Part shown: one piece after another, positions 30,042 to 33,916 of the stretch
Layout: every line of letters begins with the position of its first letter
Position numbering within the stretch: the stretch's first letter is position 1
Assembly (NCBI GenBank): GCA_045612185.1
Contig: JAZKYO010000056.1
Location: 1-33,916, forward strand
DNA: 33,916 nt
DNA from: RGIG8775 sp045612185
GTDB taxonomy: Bacteria > Bacillota > Clostridia > Oscillospirales > CAG-272
Direction of reading: 5' to 3'
Position numbers and translations under genes: made by a program
The notes under the pieces: generated by a model
The model's database searches: none
The model's input: the letters and a program-made list of their open reading frames with translations, nothing else
Told to the model about the DNA's origin: nothing

Positions 30042-31502
30042 TTATTCAGCGTCGGTCTTGGGCTCTTCGTCAGCCTTTACCTCAGCCTTCTTGGTAGTGG
30101 TTTTTTTAGTTGTGGTAGACTTCTTGGTAGTTGTGGACTTGGTGGTAGAAGTCTTTGCGGTTGTGGACTTAGCGGTTGACTTTGCGGTTGTCTTCTTAGC
30201 GGGTGCCTTCTTGGGAGCAGCAACGCCGATAGCAGCCTTTTCCTTTACGAAGTCCATAGCCTTCTTAACTTTCATATCCTCAGCGATAGCCGCGGGATCA
30301 ATAGCCTTCTTAACCTCGTCAACAGAGATGTTGTAAGCCTCTGCGATTCTTGTGTATTCAGCCTCGATTTCCTCCTCGGTAGCCTCAAGCTTTTCAAGCT
30401 CTGCAATCTTTTCAAGAGCAAGACGCGCTTTTACCTGCTTTTCAGCTCTGGGACGGAAGTCCTCGCGAAGCTTATCGAGAGAGCCGCCGGTGTACTGGAG
30501 ATAGGTGTTAAGATCAAGACCGCTCATGCGAAGGTTGTTGTCATAATCGCGAAGCTGGTTCTCGGTCTCGTTTACGAACATAACCTCGGGAATGTCGGCA
30601 ACAAGCTTTTCAATAAGAGCGTCAACAAGCTTTTCCTCAACCTCAGCGTCAGCCTTGGACTCGTGTCTCTTTTCAATCTTTGCCTTAAGATCGGCTTTGT
30701 ATTCAGCAAAGGTATCAAATTCCGAAACGTCCTTTGCAAAATCGTCGTCAAGCTCGGGAAGCTCTACATTGTTAAGAGCGTTGAGCTTGATTTTGAATAC
30801 TACGGGCTTTCCTGCCAGATCCTCAGCGTGATACTCAGCGGGGAAAGTAACGTCGATGTCGAACTCCTCACCGATATTGTGGCCTACTATCTTTTCCTCA
30901 AATCCGGGAATGAACTGACCGGAGCCAAGCTTAAGCGAGTAGCCCTCAGCCTTGCCGCCGTCAAAGGCAACGCCGTCAGCGAAGCCCTCGTAGTCGATAA
31001 CAGCTGTGTCGCCCATTTCAGCAGCGCGGTCTGTTATTTCGATTTCGCGGGAGTTTCTCTGTCTAACCTGCTCGATTTCTCTGTCAAGTTCCTCGTCGGT
31101 AACGGGCTCAACGTTCTTCTCAACCGCGATACCTGCGTAGTCAGCGATTTCAACCTCGGGCTTAACGTAAATCTTTGCGGAAAGCACGAGACCGTTGTCG
31201 TCGATGGAAACGATGTCAAATTCGGGCTGGGAAACGATGTTCTCTATGTTAGCTTCCTTAATAGCATCAGCGTAAACTGTGGGAAGAAGATCGTTAACAG
31301 CATCTTCATAGAATACACCCTTGCCGTACATCTTTTCGATAATAGAGCGGGGAGCTTTGCCCTTTCTGAAGCCGGGAACTGTTATGTTCTTAACCTGCTT
31401 GCGGTAAACCTTTGTGCAAGCCTCCTCAAAAACTTCTTTCTCGACTGCGATTTCGAGCTCGTACATGCTCTTTTCTGTCTTTTCAACCTTGTTGAGTTTC
31501 AT
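30042..31502 (-). CDS. tig: Trigger factor with a Lys/Thr-rich C-terminal tail
   Basis: Trigger factor is the ribosome-bound chaperone that meets new chains at the exit tunnel. The 486-residue protein has the N-terminal ribosome-binding domain with GFRKGKAP near residues 44-51, an FKBP-type prolyl isomerase domain at about 160-245 (DTAVIDYEGFADG, QFIPGFEEKIVG) and the C-terminal chaperone arms. The usual length is 425-435. The extra 60 residues (427-486) form a low-complexity tail dominated by Lys, Thr and Ser with an acidic end. I chose the ATG at 31502, 12 nt after AGGA; a TTG at 31514 in frame has its ribosome site too close. First gene of tig-clpP-clpX. Confidence 0.96.
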   Translation of the reverse strand: MKLNKVEKTEKSMYELEIAVEKEVFEEACTKVYRKQVKNITVPGFRKGKAPRSIIEKMYGKGVFYEDAVNDLLPTVYADAIKEANIENIVSQPEFDIVSIDDNGLVLSAKIYVKPEVEIADYAGIAVEKNVEPVTDEELDREIEQVRQRNSREIEITDRAAEMGDTAVIDYEGFADGVAFDGGKAEGYSLKLGSGQFIPGFEEKIVGHNIGEEFDIDVTFPAEYHAEDLAGKPVVFKIKLNALNNVELPELDDDFAKDVSEFDTFAEYKADLKAKIEKRHESKADAEVEEKLVDALIEKLVADIPEVMFVNETENQLRDYDNNLRMSGLDLNTYLQYTGGSLDKLREDFRPRAEKQVKARLALEKIAELEKLEATEEEIEAEYTRIAEAYNISVDEVKKAIDPAAIAEDMKVKKAMDFVKEKAAIGVAAPKKAPAKKTTAKSTAKSTTAKTSTTKSTTTKKSTTTKKTTTKKAEVKADEEPKTDAE

Positions 31503-31592
31503 GTGTTTTACCAATCCTTTCTTTCTTAGGGGAATACAGCGCTACACGCGCCCCGATAACTAAAACCCCCTCGGTAATTACATATTCAATAT

Positions 31593-31621
31593 ATTGTACA
31601 ACTTTTTTGAGATAATGTCAA
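31593..31621 (-). promoter_or_regulatory. Sigma-A promoter of the tig-clpP-clpX operon
   Basis: On the minus strand TTGACA (31621-31616), a 17-bp spacer and TACAAT (31598-31593). The leader is about 85 nt and contains a small GCGC/GCGC hairpin; no CIRCE or CtsR-like tandem heptad is visible. Confidence 0.85.
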
Positions 31622-31643
31622 TACTTTTTTCGATTTTTCTTGA

Positions 31644-32363
31644 CTAATTGTTGATATAAAGTGGAGTGAAATTGAGAAAATCAGCGGAAGTCATAATAAA
31701 TTTGATATTTTCGTGTATAAAATTCGGAGGAATATCGTACAGACCGTGGATGTGTCCGAAAAAGCAACGCTTTACGTCAAAGCTTTTCAGCACATCAACC
31801 ATCTCCTCGCACACAAAGTCACCCCAAACGGGAGGAAAGTGAAGAAATACAAGCTTTTCACGGTCTCCGCCAAGCTTTTCTCCCTCACAAAGGCTTATTT
31901 TCAATCGCGCCGCCTCGCGAGATACAATTTTTTGATAGTCAGCGGTTTTTGGCATCGTGGAAATTTTGTCGTCGTTGTACCAACCTCGGCTTCCGCAGAT
32001 AACGAAATTTTCCGCGATATGGGCGTTGTTGTGAAGAATTTTTATGGTGTCAAATTTGTTTTCCTCAAAAAAAACGTTTATCTTTGATAGCGTAGACCAC
32101 CAGAAGTCGTGATTGCCTTTGCTGATTATTTTCGTGCCGTTCAAAGAATTCAAAAAATCAAAATCACTTTTCGCCTCATCAAGCGTCATAGCCCATGAAA
32201 TGTCGCCGTTAACGATCACAGTGTCATTGGGAGCAACAAGGCGATTCCAGTTGTTTTTTATTCTGTTCATATAGTCTTGCCACTTGCCGCCAAACACTTC
32301 CATAGACTTGTCGGTGTCTCGGTTTGTGGAAAGATGAAGGTCCGAAAGAACGAAAACCGCCAT
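31644..32363 (-). CDS. Calcineurin-like metallophosphoesterase
   Basis: The 239-residue cytosolic protein has the full metallophosphoesterase set: SDLHLS (Asp8, His10), NGDISW, KGNHDFWW, LHFPP and GHIHG. These bind two metal ions and cut phosphate esters. Related small bacterial proteins act on nucleotides or phosphodiesters; the substrate here is unknown. GGAG precedes the ATG. It ends just upstream of the tig promoter and is divergent from the DUF1540 gene; the shared region holds a long dyad with a possible promoter for this gene (ATGACG, 17 bp, TATTAT at 32418-32413 on the minus strand). Confidence 0.92.
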   Translation of the reverse strand: MAVFVLSDLHLSTNRDTDKSMEVFGGKWQDYMNRIKNNWNRLVAPNDTVIVNGDISWAMTLDEAKSDFDFLNSLNGTKIISKGNHDFWWSTLSKINVFFEENKFDTIKILHNNAHIAENFVICGSRGWYNDDKISTMPKTADYQKIVSREAARLKISLCEGEKLGGDREKLVFLHFPPVWGDFVCEEMVDVLKSFDVKRCFFGHIHGLYDIPPNFIHENIKFIMTSADFLNFTPLYINN

Positions 32364-32411
32364 TTGTTTCTCCTTTTTTTATTTTTGTGAATAATGCCGC
32401 AAAAAGCGTGT

Positions 32412-32467
32412 AATAATACTATTGTCTTACGGTTGCGTCATCGTGATGCGGTTGTAAGAATATTATT
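32412..32467. promoter_or_regulatory. Large dyad between metallophosphoesterase and DUF1540 genes
   Basis: Symmetric around 32442: outer arms AATAATA (32412-32418) and TATTATT (32461-32467), middle arms CTTAC (32426-32430) and GTAAG (32454-32458), inner arms GCGTCA (32435-32440) and TGATGC (32444-32449, one wobble). A GGTT sits unpaired on both sides between the middle and inner arms. The outer arms give a TATTAT -10-like box in each direction. It could be a shared operator for divergent promoters or an RNA structure in the DUF1540 leader. Confidence 0.55.
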
Positions 32468-32482
32468 TGAGGCAGGTAAGAA

Positions 32483-32668
32483 ATGAACTCTTCAAATGAG
32501 AACAAGTCTTGCTGCGGTCATATTAAGGGGATTAGCTGCGATGTGAAGAACTGCGTTCATCACGATGGCGAAACCTACTGTACCGCAGAGTGTATCGCTG
32601 TTGGCCCCAGCCACGCGAACACAAGCGCGGATACCATCTGCGCAACCTTTAAGCAAAAGGACGAGTAA
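32483..32668 (+). CDS. Small Cys-rich DUF1540 protein
   Basis: A 61-residue protein with seven cysteines (10, 11, 19, 24, 33, 37, 53). The pattern I-x-C-x4-C-x-HH, C-x-A-x-x-I-x-VG and T-x-C-x-TF matches DUF1540, small Clostridia proteins probably binding a metal; function unknown. AGGCAGG lies 4 nt before the ATG. It is a single-gene transcript with a very strong terminator, divergent from a metallophosphoesterase gene. Confidence 0.88.
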   Translation: MNSSNENKSCCGHIKGISCDVKNCVHHDGETYCTAECIAVGPSHANTSADTICATFKQKDE

Positions 32669-32674
32669 GTCCTT

Positions 32675-32703
32675 CTCCCCCGCAGGCGCGGGGGAGTTTT
32701 TTA
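32675..32703 (+). terminator. Strong intrinsic terminator of the DUF1540 gene
   Basis: CTCCCCCGC (32675-32683) and GCGGGGGAG (32688-32696) around AGGC, followed by seven consecutive T. The T-run runs into the stop codon of the convergent thrC gene. Confidence 0.95.
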
Positions 32704-33916
32704 TTTTGCGAATCCGTAAACCTTATCAAGCATCTCGGAGACGTCGATGACGTCCTTAAAGTTGACCTTGCGCTCGGCAAGACCGCGAAGAGGGCTTGTA
32801 ATCTCTGTACTTGTGATCTTAGAGAGCATTTCAAGCGCCGCAAGATCGTCGTCAGGCTTTTCACCCGAAAGCGACTTGAGAACGTCAGCGGCAAATTTGT
32901 AGGGGCTTGCGGTGGAAGCAACAACCATAGGCGTTTTGTCACCGCTGTCCTTTATATATTTGTCGGCACAGCAAAGCGCAACCGAGGTATGTGTGTCGGC
33001 AAGATAGCCGTTTTCACCGAAGGTGGCTTTGATAGTTGCGGCTGTTTCAGCCTCGTCGGCGTAGTAACCGATAAAGGTTTCGTTTATCTTTTCAAGAAGC
33101 TCGGCCTCGATTTTGTAAGCGCCGCTTTCCTTGAGAGACGCCATATATTCAGCGGTTTTGGCGCTTCCCGCGGTGAAATAGAGAAGTCTCTCGAGATTGC
33201 TGGAAATAAGAATGTCCATAGAGGGCGACATTGTAAGGTGGAATTTGCGGTTTCTGTTGTATTCGCCTGTTCTGAGGAAGTCTGTAAGCACGTTGTTGGT
33301 GTTAGACGCACAGATAAGCTTGCCTACGGGAAGACCCATGAGTTTAGCAAGATATGCCGCAAAAATATTACCGAAGTTGCCTGTGGGTACGCAGTAATTT
33401 ACTTTGTCGCCAAGCTTGATCTCGCCATCGGCGAGAAGGTCGCAGTAAGCCGAAATATAGTAAACTATCTGAGGAGCAAGGCGTCCCCAGTTGATAGAGT
33501 TGGCGCTTGAAAGGAAAACACCGATCTCATCAAGCTTTTTCGCTGCCTCATCATTGCCAAAAATAGCCTTGACACCGTTTTGCGCATCGTCAAAGTTTCC
33601 TCTTATAGCGCAAACGTTTACGTTGGAACCGCCCTGCGTAGCCATCTGAAGCTTCTGAACTCGGCTTACTCCGTCAACGGGATAGTAGACCATTATCTTT
33701 ACGCCGTCAACGTCCTTATAGCCCTCAAGAGCTGCCTTTCCCGTATCACCTGAGGTTGCAACAAGAATGAGCGCTGTGTTTTTTTCGTTTGTTTTAGTAA
33801 GAGCTCTTGAAAGAAGACGAGGCATTATCTGAAGCGCCATATCTTTAAATGCTGCTGTGGGACCGTGCCAAAGCTCCAATGAAAAGATATCATCTGTAAC
33901 CTTCTTCAAAGGTGCA
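32701..33916 (-). CDS. thrC: Threonine synthase, 5' end outside the window
   Basis: The PLP enzyme turns O-phosphohomoserine into threonine. The visible 404 codons include LELWHGPTAAFKDMALQ with the PLP-binding lysine, the phosphate cradle ATSGDTGKAALEG, and later SSANSINWGRLAPQIVYY and CVPTGNFGNIFAAYLAK, all of the long threonine-synthase type. Family length is about 490, so roughly 90 N-terminal residues lie past the right edge; the frame is open to the last base (reads APLKKV before the first visible block). The TTG at 33909 is an internal Leu, not the start. Upstream control is not visible. Confidence 0.95.
   Translation of the reverse strand, partial: APLKKVTDDIFSLELWHGPTAAFKDMALQIMPRLLSRALTKTNEKNTALILVATSGDTGKAALEGYKDVDGVKIMVYYPVDGVSRVQKLQMATQGGSNVNVCAIRGNFDDAQNGVKAIFGNDEAAKKLDEIGVFLSSANSINWGRLAPQIVYYISAYCDLLADGEIKLGDKVNYCVPTGNFGNIFAAYLAKLMGLPVGKLICASNTNNVLTDFLRTGEYNRNRKFHLTMSPSMDILISSNLERLLYFTAGSAKTAEYMASLKESGAYKIEAELLEKINETFIGYYADEAETAATIKATFGENGYLADTHTSVALCCADKYIKDSGDKTPMVVASTASPYKFAADVLKSLSGEKPDDDLAALEMLSKITSTEITSPLRGLAERKVNFKDVIDVSEMLDKVYGFAK

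Noticed and set aside
30042..30224. Tandem repeat or CRISPR-like array
   Set aside because: The repetition is coding: it follows the Lys/Thr tail of trigger factor, with no spacer structure.
30663..31529. 288-codon plus-strand frame opposite tig
   Set aside because: It mirrors trigger factor codons; no start signal or domain supports it.
31502..31592. CIRCE or CtsR heat-shock operator in the tig leader
   Set aside because: No 9-bp CIRCE arms or GGTCAAA-type repeats are present; only a 4-bp GC hairpin was seen.
32701..33909. Complete 402-residue thrC starting at TTG 33909
   Set aside because: The frame stays open to the window edge, the conserved APLKKV block precedes that codon and the family is about 90 residues longer, so the gene is cut by the window.

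Overview
The window looks like a chromosomal stretch from a spore-forming member of the Clostridia (Bacillota), moderately low in GC. Three things point there. The first is the gene order yqfC-yqfD-phoH-ybeY-era-recO, with sporulation genes yqfC, yqfD and a ylbJ-like gene. The second is the tig-clpP-clpX operon with a Zn-finger ClpX. The third is strong AGGAGG-type ribosome binding sites, textbook sigma-A promoters with 17-bp spacers, and UUG starts. Family or genus cannot be fixed without a database search. I found no rRNA, CRISPR array, transposase, phage gene or plasmid origin.

Layout. (1) 1-3.6 kb, minus strand: pheA-aroF operon (chorismate mutase/prephenate dehydratase and DAHP synthase) followed by an NhaC-type antiporter. 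(2) 3.8-4.3 kb, plus: an orphan small lipoprotein. (3) 4.3-7.1 kb, minus: a polar amino-acid ABC importer (binding protein, permease, ATPase) plus a VOC/glyoxalase-fold gene, under one promoter with an operator-like palindrome at +1. (4) 7.2-8.5 kb, plus: a YjdF/DUF2238-like membrane protein, then tRNA-Ser(GGA) and tRNA-Thr(GGT). (5) 8.5-9.5 kb, minus: a YlbJ-like sporulation membrane protein, divergent from (6). (6) 9.6-19.2 kb, plus: yqfC-yqfD-phoH-ybeY-era-recO-mutS2, then a rhamnulokinase-type kinase and an AEC-family permease, all tightly spaced. (7) 19.3-21.6 kb, plus: a long-form PRPP synthetase and a DUF1385 (YqhQ-like) membrane protein. (8) 21.7-26.4 kb, plus: an accessory cassette of AraC-type regulator, MATE exporter and GH2 glycosidase. 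(9) 26.4-28 kb: an XRE-TPR regulator flanked by hairpins and a 125-bp MITE-like inverted repeat. (10) 28-31.6 kb, minus: tig-clpP-clpX. (11) 31.6-32.7 kb: a metallophosphoesterase divergent from a small Cys-rich DUF1540 protein, around a large dyad. (12) 32.7 kb to the end, minus: threonine synthase, 5' end outside the window.

How the genes work together. Most of the window is housekeeping: aromatic amino-acid and threonine synthesis, ribosome maturation (YbeY, Era), repair (RecO, MutS2), protein folding and turnover (Tig, ClpXP) and nucleotide precursor supply (Prs). The parts most likely to hold something new are the AraC-MATE-GH2 cassette, the matching operator-like palindromes at the starts of the pheA and ABC-transporter transcripts, the Lys/Thr-rich tail on trigger factor, and the structured repeat at 27.7 kb. 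I do not see convincing evidence of a wholly new system. No database search was possible, so family names rest on motifs and gene order read directly from the sequence.
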